Below are positions 47,074 to 58,939 of a stretch of 64,000 nucleotides of DNA, one piece after another. Position numbers and translations under genes: made by a program. The notes beneath the pieces are model-generated. The model was given only the letters and a program-made list of their open reading frames with translations. It was not told where the DNA came from and searched no databases. Source of the stretch: Stereocaulon alpinum (Eukaryota > Ascomycota > Lecanoromycetes > Lecanorales > Stereocaulaceae); the NCBI GenBank assembly GCA_018257865.1, contig JAEUBA010000037.1:186001-250000 (forward strand), in the 5' to 3' direction. The number at the start of each line of letters is the position of its first letter. Position 1 is the first letter of the stretch.

Positions 47074-50000
47074 TCAGAACCCAAGCTTGTGTCCGATTAC
47101 TGTAGAACATCAGTGTTATTTCCGAAGATGCTTCTAAAGTAGAAAATAAAGGCAAAACTTACATCCCATGACGGCCTTCTTTTTCGTCGAGCTAACGTAC
47201 TTGTTTACATCATCCGACCATCCCTTGCTGTTGTCCTCAAGCTTGTCCATATTGTCACCAGCAAGACCCAGGCTCTCAGTCCGCTCCTGCACCTGCCGCT
47301 GCATGTACGCCCAGTAGCTCTCTTCTTGACCGCCAGGAGCAGGGCCAGAGGAGCTACTAGTGGCTTGACGGCTTGCTTTCCGCTGTGCATCTTCGTCAGC
47401 ACGCATTTGTTCGATCATTCGCTTTGAAGGTGGCCGATCAGGCCCACCAATGAGTGTATCCATGTCGGCAGGTGATACATATTGGGTTCCGGAGATCCAC
47501 TGGAGGTTGGAGATAGTGGGTCTTGGAGGTATGACAGCTTCTACATTAAAGAGCTTATCGAGAGAACGCGTCAGGTCTTGCCCAGTACCCCATATGTTCA
47601 ACATTGCGATCTCCGACGGTCCAGTCCAGCCAATGATGAAGCCAGTGGGTGTGATTATGGCTTCCGAGAATCTGCGTACATCCAAGGTGTGAGACAGGTT
47701 CGTAGACGCGATTTCCTTCAAGCCCGGGATAGAAAAAGCTTTTGCGCATCCGTCACCGAAAAGACCAAGTAATGCATAAGTATGCGCTTCAAACCTGACC
47801 ACCGTGGCACTGTTACACAAAAAGTCGTCCCAGGTTTTGTGAGCGCCTTTGGCTGCTGCAGGTTTGAAAACTCTTGTGCCTGTTTGGGTAACGACCATCA
47901 AGACTCCGTTCACTCTAGATCCAGTGCGAAGGCTAGCTACAACCCCGGGTGTAGCTTCAGCTGGCTCTCCGGTGTCTGCATTGATAGGTAATATGGAGAT
48001 GATCGTATCCTCGAGCGAGCATGTACCGGCTAGTTTGACAGAATAGCCGCCATGGGTTTCTGGAAGGACTTTAAACGTTACTAGCCGGCCTAGATTGGTT
48101 CCAACAAAAAGCAAGATACTGGAGTAGTCTGCAGGCTGTCAGTAGTGGTAAGAGCAGAATTGAGAATGAAGCTTACCATCACCGTCAAGGCTCATTACCG
48201 CATATTCGATGCTCGTAGCCCATTCTCCCTTGGCTTGGCTCTGGCTGCTACCTCTTCGGAAGCTGCCACGCTTGCTGTTTTGACCACTGAGATCGGTAAC
48301 ACTGGCCTCGTAGATTACTGCAGGTCCTCTAAGGTCAATTACGGTCAGGCTTCCTCCCTCGAACCCAGCACAAACAAAGCCGACGTCACTCATCTTTACC
48401 GCAGTCACTGGCCCTTGCTGTTGATCTAATAGAGTGAATGGAAGCAAACCCTCCTTGACACCTGGCTCAGCGCGATCGACGATGGCTTCTAGGCCAAAGC
48501 TTCTAGCCTCCTTGTGAGGGACGTCTCTACCGAAGTCCCGGTTCTTGCCCCAGCGAAAAACGGCTACTTCGCCCGACCTCAAAGCCACTGCAAGCTCTCC
48601 TGTAGCTCCAGCCATCGACATCATGGTTACATCTATGTTTTCGTAGCGGCCGACAGCCCTTGCAACATCGACTTGCAATACCGCTCCATTCTCGATCTCA
48701 TCGCCCTGTCCTGCGTCCCAAATTCGAATAGTACCATCTGCGTGTGCCGTCTGCAATACATTTCGATTGGCGAAGCGCATCACTGAGTGTCTAGCTTCAG
48801 CGCCTCCTTTCAATATCAGCGGGCCTTGTGAGCGGTTCTCGACCATGCCAAGCCATCTGGTACGGTCCACGTAGGCCATATCAATACGGTTGACGAATGG
48901 ATGCACATAAGTCAGGGACACATGAAGCTGATTTGTAGGTGTTATAGGATGACCAGACGGGAAGCTTAAGGTAACAACTTCGCCGGACGCGAGAAGGGCG
49001 ATCACCGCGATGGGGTCATTGGATCCCACGAAATGTGGTGATTTGCGAGGTATGAGGCAGAAATCGACGACTTCAGCATTAGGGGGTGTAGGGAGGATAT
49101 GCTGTCTCTTCGGGTTTTCAAAGTGGTCGGCGAGGAGTTGCCATGATGATGTAGCGTAGACCGGTGTTGGACCGAGATCGAGGAAGGTGAGGCCTTTGGT
49201 AGGTTCAGTCGTGGACAATCCTCCAGCAATGAGGATACCGGTATCATCTGGATTCGCCTTTGAGCACCACGCAACACGAAATAATGGTTCTTTGATTGCG
49301 AATGTGCCGCGACTAGAACTAGCCATTTGGGAGGAACCGCCTGGTTTATTCACATTGCTTGCTTGCAATGTCCTAGCCTGGACCACCCTGCCATCTCTTA
49401 GATCCCAAACTACAAAGCTAGAATCTTCATGAGAAGTGAGAATGAATGTTCCGGTCGGATGCCAAATGGCCTGTATCAATCTAGGGTACCGTAGCTGACC
49501 TGCAGGATTTGCTTCGGAGTCACCCCCTGGAGCTCCTGGCGGCAACTCGTACTGAAAGACGTCCGTGGCCTTGTTGTACTTGAACGAAAAGATGACTGCG
49601 CCATCAGAGTACCCAACCAACAGCTTTCCGATGTCCCGAGGGTGGAAAGCCAGACTCACGACGGACAGAAGGCGGGCTCGAGGATGACGTTCCCTCCATA
49701 GGTTGGGTATCTTGAGGGGTGTAAGAGCCAATCGGTCGAGATCGTAGGCAAATATTTCTCCTTGAGCAACTATCAGCGTTTGAACAGCTTAGAATAGCCG
49801 CAGGAGAGTCATACACACCATTTTGAAGTCCAACGAGTGCGTAGTCGAGCGTTAGGTCTGTCGCTAGAGCTGTTATGAGCCCAGGCGGAGCATAGGATCC
49901 AAGTATCCTCGTCGTCTCCAGGGAGAAGACCGACAAGTCATTCTTGGTATCGACACTGACAAGCTTATCCGCGCAGAAATGCAACGTTTTGACAGAAGCC

Positions 50001-50299
50001 TTTCGGGGAAGCTTGAAGGTTACGGAGACGCGCTTCTGTCCAAATACGTAGATTTGCCCGCTTCCGAATTTCGTATCTTTGGTACCGACTGCAAGTAGAG
50101 ATTGGACGGGGTCGTATGCCAACGCACTGACTTGCGAGTTGATGCCGTACCGGGCTACCTGTGAGAAGCTTGTCAGCCAATGGAATCTTTCGGCAAGCAA
50201 GTAGTTTTGTACATCGTCAATGGCAAACAGCCGGGGATCTAAGCCAGCGGAGAAGTCCCTCTGAATACCGGCTTGCTTACCACGCAGAAAAGAAGCCAT
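47074..50299 (-). CDS. SRO7: Sro7/Sro77-type tomosyn/Lgl exocytosis regulator
   Basis: Four exons, 50299-49819, 49760-48177, 48128-47163 and 47099-47074, 1018 residues. The N-terminus (FSAGLDPRLFAIDDVQNYLL, RYGINSQVSALAYDPVQSLL, LAVGTKDTKFGSGQIYVFG) is the Lgl/Sro7 first propeller. WD40-like blades follow, with HPRDIGKLLVGYSDGAVIFS and GTFILTSHEDSSFVVWDLRD. The Lgl C-terminal domain ends in a SNARE-like tail, and the last exon of 26 nt supplies LIGHKLGF. Sro7 binds the plasma-membrane t-SNARE Sec9 and the Rab Sec4, and promotes vesicle fusion at growth sites, so it fits polarised hyphal growth. The 58-nt intron 1 and the small last exon both keep frame. Divergent from PDC. Confidence 0.93.
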
Positions 50300-50634
50300 G
50301 AGGTATCAGCTTGCCCATTGTTTGGATCTGGACAGGCTGTTGTTTGGAGGAGCCGAAGGAGCAAGGTGCTTAGCCTTATGGCTTATCGGCTTATCTTAGC
50401 GCAACTGATACTCGATCTTCCCGGCGCGTTCCAGCTTCCTTCCGCCTTTGGCCTTCTGCGTCAGAATCTCAACGGGTTGGGCCCTGGACGGGAGGTGCTT
50501 TCGTAGGTAGTTCCGCTGTTTCCGGGGGGGTCAGTAGTGGATGATCCCCCACCTCAGCCTCTTCCTGCCCGTCTATGCCATAAGATCGTTTTGCCAGTCT
50601 CTACCTCGTCCATGATTACTTGATTCTCAGCACT
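50300..50634. promoter_or_regulatory. Divergent promoter, SRO7 / PDC
   Basis: 335 bases between start codons. It contains a run of seven G at about 50523-50530 and a GATCCCCCAC stretch. No motif assigned with confidence. Confidence 0.5.
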
Positions 50635-52555
50635 ATGGCAACTGATATCCGGACTTCAGAGCTCAAGAGCCCAATCTACGTTGCGGAATACCTTTTTCGA
50701 AGACTTCACGAGGTTGGCGTGCGTGGAGTGCATGGAGTTCCTGGAGACTACAACCTTGTATGCTATCGATCGGCTTCCCTGAGCTTAGAAAAGCTCATTG
50801 TCCTAGGTAGCCCTTGACTACATACCGAAGGTCGGACTCAACTGGGTCGGCAATTGCAATGAACTCAACGCTGTGAGTATACTTCTACAGATATGCAGAT
50901 ATCCCCACTAATCAGTACCAGGGTTACGCAGCAGATGGCTACGCTCGTGTCAAAGGCATATCAGCCGTTGTTACCACATTTGGCGTGGGCGAGCTGAGCC
51001 TCCTCAATGCCATTGCGGGTGCCTATTCAGAGTACGTGCCCATAGTGCACATCGTTGGCACTCCTTCTACACTTTCACAGCGAGATGGTATGCTACTTCA
51101 TCATACCCTCGGCAATGGGAACTTTGAAGTATTCGCAAACATGAGCCAGAATATATCCTGCGCGATGGCCAAGTTGAATTACCCTCATGAGGCGGCAATG
51201 CTTATTGACAACGCTATTCGAGAATGTTGGGTGCAGTCACGGCCGGTTTACATTACACTACCAACAGACATGGTTCAAAAGAAGATTGAGGGAGAGAGAT
51301 TGAAAACACTGATAGATCTCAGCTTTCCACCAAATCCAGTAGAGAAGGAGGACTACGTTGTGGATGTTGTGCTGAAATACCTACACGCTGCTAAAAATCC
51401 TGTCATCATCGTCGATGCCTGCGCCATACGGCATCGGGCGCTTGACGAGGTCCATGAGCTTGTCGAGAAGTCGGGGTTGCCAACGTTCGTGGCACCCATG
51501 GGCAAAGGAGCAGTGAATGAGACTCTGCCAAACTATGGTGGCGTATACGCGGGCAATGGAAGCAACGCTGGAGTGGCAGAGCGTGTTGAATCTTCAGACC
51601 TCGTTCTTACTATTGGTTCCATCAAGTCGGACTTCAACACTGCTGGTTTCACCTACAGAGTCAGCCAGCTCGCTACTATCGATTTTCACAGCACATATAT
51701 GCGCGTACGATACTCCGAATATCCGGGCGTTAGTATGCATGGCGTTTTGAGGAAGGTGACTGCACGCATGGGAAAGCTCAACATACAAGCAGGCCCAGTG
51801 CCGGACAACAGCATCGCAGAGAAGGATCGGGGTATGTCAGAAGGGGAACTTATCACGCACGATTGGTTATGGCCAAGAGTGGGACAATGGCTCCAGCCAG
51901 ATGATATTGTCATCACGGAGACGGGTACTGCGAACTTTGGAATATGGGAGACAAAGTTCCCAAAAGGAGTGACAGCCCTGTCACAGGTACTGTGGGGCTC
52001 AATAGGCTACTCTGTAGGAGCATGCCAAGGGGCTGCTCTCGCTGCCAAAGAGACGGGTAATAGACGGACAATATTGTTTGTTGGCGACGGATCCTTTGAG
52101 TTGACAGCCCAAGAGGTCAGCACGATGATTCGGAATGACCTCAAGCCAATCATGTAACCTCCTCCCTAAATTAGGAACGGCAACGTAAAACTGACGAAAG
52201 CAGATTTGTGATCTGCAACGAGGGCTATACCATCGAACGGTATATTCACGGAATGGATGCTAGCTACAATGATATTCAGCAATGGAAGTTCAAGGACCTT
52301 GTCGGCGTCTTTGGCGCGGATCCTAAGAAGTCAAAGACCTACCAAGTGAAAACCAAGCAGGAAGCCGAGGACCTCTTCAAAGATCAGAACTTCTGTTCTG
52401 CGCCGTATCTTCAGGTATCAGCCCCCACAACAGTCGAGCATCCTGTCCAATGCTAACGCACGTAGTTTGTCGAGTTGTACATGCCGAAAGAGGATGCTCC
52501 TAGAGCGCTCAAGTTGACTGCAGAGGCGTCGGCGAAGACCAATGCAAAGGAGTGA
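50635..52555 (+). CDS. PDC: Pyruvate decarboxylase
   Basis: Five exons: 50635-50757, 50807-50872, 50922-52153, 52204-52414 and 52466-52555, 573 residues, close to the usual 563-570. It is a ThDP enzyme turning pyruvate into acetaldehyde and CO2 in the cytosol. The catalytic set is complete in this numbering: Asp38 (GVPGDYNL), ThDP-activating Glu60 (GNCNELNA), His123-His124 (LLHHTLGNG) and Glu485 (GYTIE). The ThDP-Mg motif begins GDGS at 451 and ends ICNEG. Intron 4 splits KPIIFV in phase 2. The C-terminus (PRALKLTAEASAKTNAKE) matches fungal PDCs. A single PDC of this type usually supports ethanol or acetate formation under low oxygen. The start codon precedes TDIRTSELKSPIYVAEYLF. Confidence 0.95.
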
Positions 52556-52901
52556 GGTTGCATTTGTAAAGAACTTTAGCAAATTTTGGGTAGTGCTGTT
52601 ATGCGTGAATAATTTCGCAAACAACATGAAAATTGACCAAGAACATGGCTGTTGCAGAATCTACCGACAGGCTTCTTTTAGTATTAGGAGCTAGCTTAGC
52701 CGTATCATGATCATATAGACCAAGTGATTAGATCATTATGTATGTTATAGCAGAACGTTACTGAAATCTTGAAAACTGCTCGGTTAGGCTTTTGCAAAGG
52801 TCAAGCGAGTCTTCGTACCCGGCCTCTGGAAAAAATTTCATCCTTCTCAGAATTCCAACTTGATATCACGAGGCCTCATCGAGATAAACCGACCGCACAT
52901 T
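52556..52901. other. Intergenic region
   Basis: PDC 3' flank and TAN1 promoter, 346 bases. Nothing recognised. Confidence 0.4.
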
Positions 52902-53892
52902 ATGGACGAGAGTAAGAAACGTAAGTCAGAAAGTGGCACCGGAGGATCTAATTCCAAGAAGTCTAAGCAATGGCGAGTACCCAAGAGAGGCCAGGCCAAC
53001 TACGCCGCACCCAGTATCGAGCCAGGCGATACGGGGATCTGGGCGACCTGCGAGATGGGCAAGGAAGGCAAATGCACCGCGGAACTAAAGGATCTATTCG
53101 AAGAATATGCTGCCAAGCTGTATGGCGGTGCTGAAGTTCAGGTCGAAAGAGCCAGCGATGACGACGCCGAGGTCGACATCGAAGCGGAGATCAAGAAAGA
53201 AGTCCGGGGCATGAAATCTAAGTCTGCAAAAAAGGAGACACTGTTCCAGCCAGTTAAAGTCGACATCCAATGTGTGCTCTTCTTCAAAACCCGTGAGCCA
53301 ATCGAGCCCGTAGAATTTGTGCACAGGATTTGCCAAGATGCTCTCGAGGGTGCTACGAAGAGACACCGGTGGGTGAAGCGACTGACCCCTATGACGATGA
53401 TGGGCAAAGCCACGGTGGAGGGGCTTGAGAAAGTGGCACAAAGCGTGCTACAGCCTGTGTTTCATGCGGAGGGGGCTTCGGCGAAAAAGTTCGCGATAAG
53501 ACCTACGAGACGGAACCACAATATAATGAAGCGGGACGAGATTATTCGACAGATAGCTTCAGCTGTTGGTGCAGGGCACTCAGTGGATCTGAAGAATTAT
53601 GATTACTTGATCCTGGTGGATGTCTACAGGGTAAGCTGACACAATTCCTCCGATGCTTCTGGACCTCGCTTACTGACGGGTTGACTGTCGCGTACAGAAT
53701 ATACTCGGTATGAGTGTTGTAGGCAGCGACTTCGAGACGCTGAAACACTTCAATTTGGCTGAAATCTATGATCCAACACCTAAGGCTGAAGAGCGCAATG
53801 ACGCAATGCCGCATACAGGAAGAAGAGGCGACATCCAAGCCTCTGATGCAGAGATATCACAAACTATTCCAAATACTAGCGAAGGGCACTAA
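52902..53892 (+). CDS. TAN1: tRNA acetylcytidine adaptor Tan1 (THUMP domain)
   Basis: Two exons, 52902-53630 and 53698-53892, 307 residues. The N-terminus is a basic leader (MDESKKRKSE, KKSKQWRVPKRG), then GDTGIWATCEMGKEGKCTAE, which is typical of Tan1/THUMPD1. The THUMP domain runs from about residue 120: RHRWVKRLTPMTMMGKATVE, then KKFAIRPTRRNHNIMKRDEI and LKNYDYLILVDVYRNILGMS across the intron. Tan1 works with the acetyltransferase Kre33/Nat10 to make N4-acetylcytidine at position 12 of tRNA-Ser and tRNA-Leu. The tail after KHFNLAEIYDP is short and unstructured. The ATG at 52902 is preferred; the open frame upstream to 52860 lacks family similarity. Confidence 0.93.
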
Positions 53893-54922
53893 ATCAAGGC
53901 GCGAGGCTATACAATGACGGATCAAGCCATAACTCAGTAGAGCGGAGATGACAAGGAGATGGTCAAGAATCCTTTCGCTACCCATAGACCGTCTATGGAC
54001 CGGTGTCATGTCGTGGTGAATGGCGTTCTTTGGAGGCCAACGAGGACGCCGGTGTAGCGAGAATTGATGTCTTAGGCGTTACACTAAGGTACGCCCAGAT
54101 CGCGCCCAGATCGGATGTTACGGCGAGCCAGGCGAAATTGCTGGTTTCATGAACATGTGTGCAAGGTCAGCGTCCTTCCACCATGAGTTCTTTTTCGCTT
54201 CTTTAAACATTCGAGAAGGCTGGGGGTCTCAGGTGTTGCAACTGGCATCATTTAGGGTTGCCGAAGCTTTGCCAGTGTAGCCTGTGGTTGGGCAATTTAG
54301 GCGAATATTCGGACCCCAAGCCGGAAAAGGGCATCTCTAACGAAGCACTATTACGCGTTCTTACGCGTTCTACCGGCAGCTTCGGTCCTGGCTCTTCGTC
54401 TGTCTTAGTCTACCGGCTGCAGCTGGAGTCGTAGGAAGCTAAGGTATCGATCATCATCCTGTCTATAAACTTATGCCACACTCCACTCTAGTACTCTTCG
54501 AGAAATCTTTGACGAAATCTTCCGCTGATACACGATCCCACCGCCACCATCTGACACTGCCACCAACCGCCTTGCCTTATCAAGTCATCACTAAACCTGA
54601 AAGCGACACGACCAGGACTACTGCCAGTAATGTATCTAGTATCCGCCTCCGGCACGAGCCTCAGACTGTCTCATGGTATTATACCGAATCAAGCTATGAT
54701 CTATTCCTACGTATTGAGCCACCTCGTCTACGGCGGCATGCCATTGGCAAGGTCTTATTACAACTGCCTTCAGGGTCGCTACTTGGTCTTCAAGTTGATC
54801 TCCACAATATCGTCGTCTTATTATTACATGACTGCTGCAGCCACCACTCAACTCTCCTTGTTGTACACCTTTCATAGTGCTGACATTTCAAACGCCTCTG
54901 GATTACAGCATCTCTATTCATA
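53893..54922. other. Intergenic region with several short repeats
   Basis: Contains a 17-base perfect palindrome (53982-53998), a tandem 11-base CGCCCAGATCG pair (near 54092-54113) and two copies of TTACGCGTTC at 54351-54370, each holding the MCB-like ACGCGT. Open frames at 54473-54923 lack recognisable features and may be leader sequence of the next gene. Confidence 0.5.
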
Positions 54923-55988
54923 ATGTATCTCCCCCCAATAATCACTCTCATCAGCGTTGACCATCTTGCCATGGGTTATTGCCAATTCCCTCCCTCCTTC
55001 GCCTTCGACGACAGCATCATTCAGAAGATGCTTCAAGATACTCTCATGTACTCACGCCTCACAGTCATTCGAACAGAGCATCTTTCCAATCATCTTCACC
55101 GAATATGCCTGGTACATCTGTCCAATGGCTCCCAAGTAGCCCTGAAATTATCCCCGTCACCTAGCACGGATCTTCTGCGGCACGAACGAAACTCCCTTGA
55201 GACTGAAGCTAGTGTCCTCACTTTCCTAATGAACAGCAACCTACCTATTCCGCGGGCCTTGAGGTACGATAGGAATGGCATGCGTCTGGAGTCTCCGTTT
55301 CTTCTCACTACGCACCTCCCGGGAATCGCATATGCGGATGCTCTACCTTATCTTACACGGACCGAGCGAAGGGAAATTGAATTGCGACTACGGACTTTCA
55401 GGTCCACGGTCAGTCAACGCGTCTCTCACCAATTCGGACCTGTAGCTCTAGTCGCCTCTGGCAGGGGTTTCTCATCATGGCGAGAGGCGTTCAGGTCGAT
55501 GATCGAATCCGTACTCATGGACGGTGAGGACAGGAACGTCCATATACCGTATATTGAAATTAGAGAAGCTTTTTCCAAATGGGGGAAAGCCTTGGACGAA
55601 GTGCGAGAAGCGAGACTTGTAGTGATGGCACTCGGCCGGCCCGAGAACGTCCTCCTTGATCGAAAAACAAACAACATCACTGGACTGCTAGATTTCGGGC
55701 AAGCTACTTGGGGAGATCCTGCGCTTTCAGAACCGGAGACATGTCCTGGCACTAAAGGATTACTGTAAGTCCACACGCTAAGACTTTGTACTTCGAATCC
55801 TCTTGCCTTCCACGAATGCAGAGTCTGGGCTTAACATTGACTGACTTGATTAAAGATATACATGCTACCACGCCATCATCGCCATAATAGCAAATCACTA
55901 TAGACCGCAACGAGACGCCAAAGAGCTGGACGCCAGGAAGACATTAACTACGACATTAGCGGAACTGGCAGTGGAGAAGAAGGGCTAG
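54923..55988 (+). CDS. APH-fold phosphotransferase-like protein, probable loss of catalytic Asp
   Basis: Two exons, 54923-55764 and 55856-55988, 324 residues. The intron (GTAAGT to AAG) joins KGLL to YTCYHAIIAIIANHYRPQ. The fold is that of aminoglycoside/choline-kinase-like proteins: CLVHLSNGSQVALKL (Lys strand), ERNSLETEASVLTFLM, ALRYDRNGM, LTTHLPGI and LLDFGQATWGDP (DFG 257-259). The usual catalytic HGD before the RPEN motif is replaced here: the sequence reads VMALGRPENVLLD (ALG 236-238), so the base aspartate is missing. It may be a pseudo-enzyme or a diverged kinase. Fungal genomes hold many APH-fold proteins of unknown substrate. Start taken at the first ATG of the frame; a later Met (about residue 17) is also possible. 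Confidence 0.75.
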
Positions 55989-56825
55989 CTCCTGATACGA
56001 TCTGCTGTTCACTTCTGCATCACATAACAACATTAACAACCTCCCCTGGCGTTGCATTGCGTTGGCGCTCGTGCAGCATTTTATAAATAAATCTTCCAAT
56101 GCTAGAACAGCGGGTCTCGTAAACACATTTAGCGACTTTTTGTTATGATGATATTTAATAAAACACGCAATCTGTTTTCCGAAATGTTTGAATACTGCAT
56201 GGTACGTCATCTTCTCCCGGGCTCTAAAAAGCCACCCCCCTACCCTAAACCACAACTACGTACCACCTTCTTCGGAACTTCCCCCAGCGGCGCTGGAAGT
56301 CGCTGTTCCAGGGTCCTTTCGGTTGAAAAAGCGGGGCGGCGTATGCACACATCTCTTACGCGAAACGCCCCCTCGCCCTTTCTTCCATTTTTTACCCGGT
56401 CTTGTACGAACACAAAAAGTCTTGAGAACCCTGCCAGCCCGACCCCCTCATAAAACATATCCACTCCCGAAATCAATACCCCTTTCCTTGCCCCATAAAC
56501 GACAATCACATCACATCAAATCGGATTAGAACGTTTCAGCCATATCCGTCCAAGAATTATTGCCTGGAATCATGATAGGATTATCCCAGTACGAGTTTAA
56601 GGGGGCGGAGACAGTCCCGGGTATTCTGAAACACTTTCCCCGTCCCCATGAATCCATGGCTCCTGGGTTCCAAAACGGGCACAGAATGAATGAATGAATG
56701 AATGGGAATCCGGTAGAGCGAAATATAGCTTACGATTTCGAAAGCCCGGTAAAATTATCTCGAAGCAAGAGATCTGTTTCGGCTTCCGAGTTACGTGCGA
56801 AATGAGCCCTTTATTCTTCGCTACC
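55989..56825. other. Intergenic region between convergent genes
   Basis: 3' flanks of the APH-fold gene and FMP25. A GAATGAATGAATGAATG tetranucleotide run lies at about 56687-56703. No gene recognised. Confidence 0.5.
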
Positions 56826-58613
56826 TTAGACACCAGAATACACAGCGCTGACCATCCTCCCACACTCCACTCTCTGCTCCATACTAACGTTCCTCCCCCC
56901 GATAATTACGCGATGTCTTGGCGTAATTTGGAATCTGTGCTCTTCCTTTCGCTTCGCGCGCTCTTTTTCTGCGACGGAGTCTAAAGGTGCTATATAACCT
57001 GGCACAGAGAGGTTATTTCGTCGCCCCATACCGAGCTGGTAGTACTCATTTCCGCCCCACCATACCACGTCGGCGCCCCAGTTGGTGTCGTTGCGAGAGT
57101 CTGTGGCTGAGGAGGTACCGGCGTGGACATGTGTGACGTTATCCATTGTAGCGCTCGCATGTGTGCTACCGACAGAAAGGCGCTTTAACCGGATAGGGAT
57201 GGCTGTGTTGTTTGTCTCGTCCCACTCAAAGAGGCCGCTGAGGGCTTTTATCTTGACAGGAGTACCTTGGTGGTGAGTCCAGCGGCCTGTACCGAGTGTG
57301 CCTAGAATTCCTTGACCGCACGCCCAAGTATCGGCAGTGACACGTCCGAGGCCTATCCTCTGATTGGGATCTTCGCCTGGTTGAGCAACTCGGGTTGCGT
57401 CGACGGTGAAGAAGGAATTCGCGCCACCAGCGGAGACTGAGGTGACGCTCGGTAAGAGATTGGTGCCGGCGTAGAGTCTGGAGATAGGCAGGAGAGATGG
57501 GGCGTCGACATAAGGAGCTTCCGCATTCGGGTCGAAGCCGAGTTGACCGGAAGTGTTGTCACCAAAAGAAAATGCACGGCCTTCTTTGTCCAGAGCTAGG
57601 GAGTGGTAGTCGCCGGCTGCTATTGCGGCTATTTGAAATCCACGCAGAGTTGTAATCTCGTGCGGCATGTCATAAGGACCTGGTGGTCGCGTTGTCCAGC
57701 TCAGACCTGGGACTCCCATCTCTCCACGGGAAGGAAACTCTTCGCTGGAGGCGGCAGCGCTGAAGAGGCGGCCATTGGACGTAAGGAGTAATAGATGTTC
57801 CAGACCGGACCTGATGGACGAAACCTTTTCCCCCCAACCCATGTTCTGTGGTTCTATTATGCGGTAGCTGACTTTCGCCTTCGAGCTCCAAAATGGTATC
57901 CACGAGCTTTCCGGAAGCTTAGCGCCCCTGGCTTGATCTTCTTGCGACACAGGTAGAGAGTAGACTTTCCCATCCAAGGCTAAACCTATGATCCTGTCTC
58001 TTGATATTTCGATTGACCTCAGACCTTTTCCCTTCAGTGTAGCCACTGGCTCCCGAACATTCTTCGAATACCCAATCCCCCATTGTAATAAGTCCCCATT
58101 CTCAGTGACAGCGGCACCAAAATGCCTGTCCAGCTTTACATCTCTTAACAGCAGCCCGTCAAAGTATGGTATCCTCCTCGGCTGTTTTATATATGCTTCG
58201 TTTGAATCCGGCGCTACCACTCCTCCACTGTTCGAACCCCAAGCATAGAGACCAGGATTCTCCCAACTGCGCTTGACCTGTAGATGCTGCGAGCTGATCA
58301 CATCACGATTTTGTTCCTTTGATAGTCCCTTCGTTTTCCTCGGCTTCTCGATCGTGATCTCGACAGGAGCAGGAGGAGCTTCGGCGTGTAGCTCTCCAAA
58401 GCCTAGCCGTCTCGAGCTGTGGAAGATGGCTGTACCGGCGCCCAAACCTAGGACGCTGTAGATCAGGATCCTGTAATTGCGAAGGCTATCGTGTTGGGAG
58501 CTCTGGCTACTATGTTGTCGACGCTGGTACGCAGATGAACCCGATAAAGTACTTCTCCGAGCTGCTCTAGGGATTTCTTTGAGGACGCGGGAAGTTGATC
58601 TCGTGCTCTGCAT
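56826..58613 (-). CDS. FMP25: Mitochondrial RCC1-repeat protein, Fmp25-like
   Basis: Single exon of 595 residues. The start is set at MQSTRSTSRVLKEIPRAARR, an Arg/Ser-rich, acid-poor presequence typical of mitochondrial import; the frame extends upstream to 58691 but with a hydrophobic, unlikely leader. A membrane segment (IYSVLGLGAGTAIF) follows. Then seven-bladed RCC1-like repeats are visible: GLYAWGSNSGG, HFGAAVTENGDLLQWGIGYS, YHSLALDKEGRAFSFGDNTS, TWACGQGILGTLGTGRW and VVWWGGNEYYQLGMGRR. Yeast Fmp25 is a mitochondrial protein needed for complex III assembly. The matrix or intermembrane side cannot be told from sequence. It shares a promoter with RPA34. Confidence 0.88.
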   Translation of the reverse strand: MQSTRSTSRVLKEIPRAARRSTLSGSSAYQRRQHSSQSSQHDSLRNYRILIYSVLGLGAGTAIFHSSRRLGFGELHAEAPPAPVEITIEKPRKTKGLSKEQNRDVISSQHLQVKRSWENPGLYAWGSNSGGVVAPDSNEAYIKQPRRIPYFDGLLLRDVKLDRHFGAAVTENGDLLQWGIGYSKNVREPVATLKGKGLRSIEISRDRIIGLALDGKVYSLPVSQEDQARGAKLPESSWIPFWSSKAKVSYRIIEPQNMGWGEKVSSIRSGLEHLLLLTSNGRLFSAAASSEEFPSRGEMGVPGLSWTTRPPGPYDMPHEITTLRGFQIAAIAAGDYHSLALDKEGRAFSFGDNTSGQLGFDPNAEAPYVDAPSLLPISRLYAGTNLLPSVTSVSAGGANSFFTVDATRVAQPGEDPNQRIGLGRVTADTWACGQGILGTLGTGRWTHHQGTPVKIKALSGLFEWDETNNTAIPIRLKRLSVGSTHASATMDNVTHVHAGTSSATDSRNDTNWGADVVWWGGNEYYQLGMGRRNNLSVPGYIAPLDSVAEKERAKRKEEHRFQITPRHRVIIGGRNVSMEQRVECGRMVSAVYSGV

Positions 58614-58939
58614 TCTGAACAGAGTTGACAGCGCTCTGGCCCTTGGCCTGTTGTATCGAAAATAAACAAGAACCCAGTACTCAAACAGCAACAGTAATAA
58701 CTTGGGTGTCCACGTCAGAATGGGTGGTGCTCTGCTGCCGACTTGACAAAGCCAATGGGCTCAAACATTGAACATGCGCGTCACCACTTACAATGCCAAG
58801 CATTATTATCGATAACAACCTTATAAAAGTTTTGGTAAATGTCAATCGCACAACGGCTTTCCCGCGCTCCGGAGCTCAATCCATGCTCAATTGACAGGCG
58901 TGCTGCCCGCAAAGTTGAAAGTTACTGGGGACGAAAATA
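58614..58939. promoter_or_regulatory. Divergent promoter, FMP25 / RPA34
   Basis: 326 bases between start codons. An AT-rich patch with ATCGATAACAACCTTATAA at about 58806-58826 is the most promoter-like sequence. No motif assigned. Confidence 0.5.

Noticed and set aside
54473..54877. 134-codon ORF before the APH-fold gene
   Set aside because: Out of frame with the downstream gene and without features; probably leader sequence.
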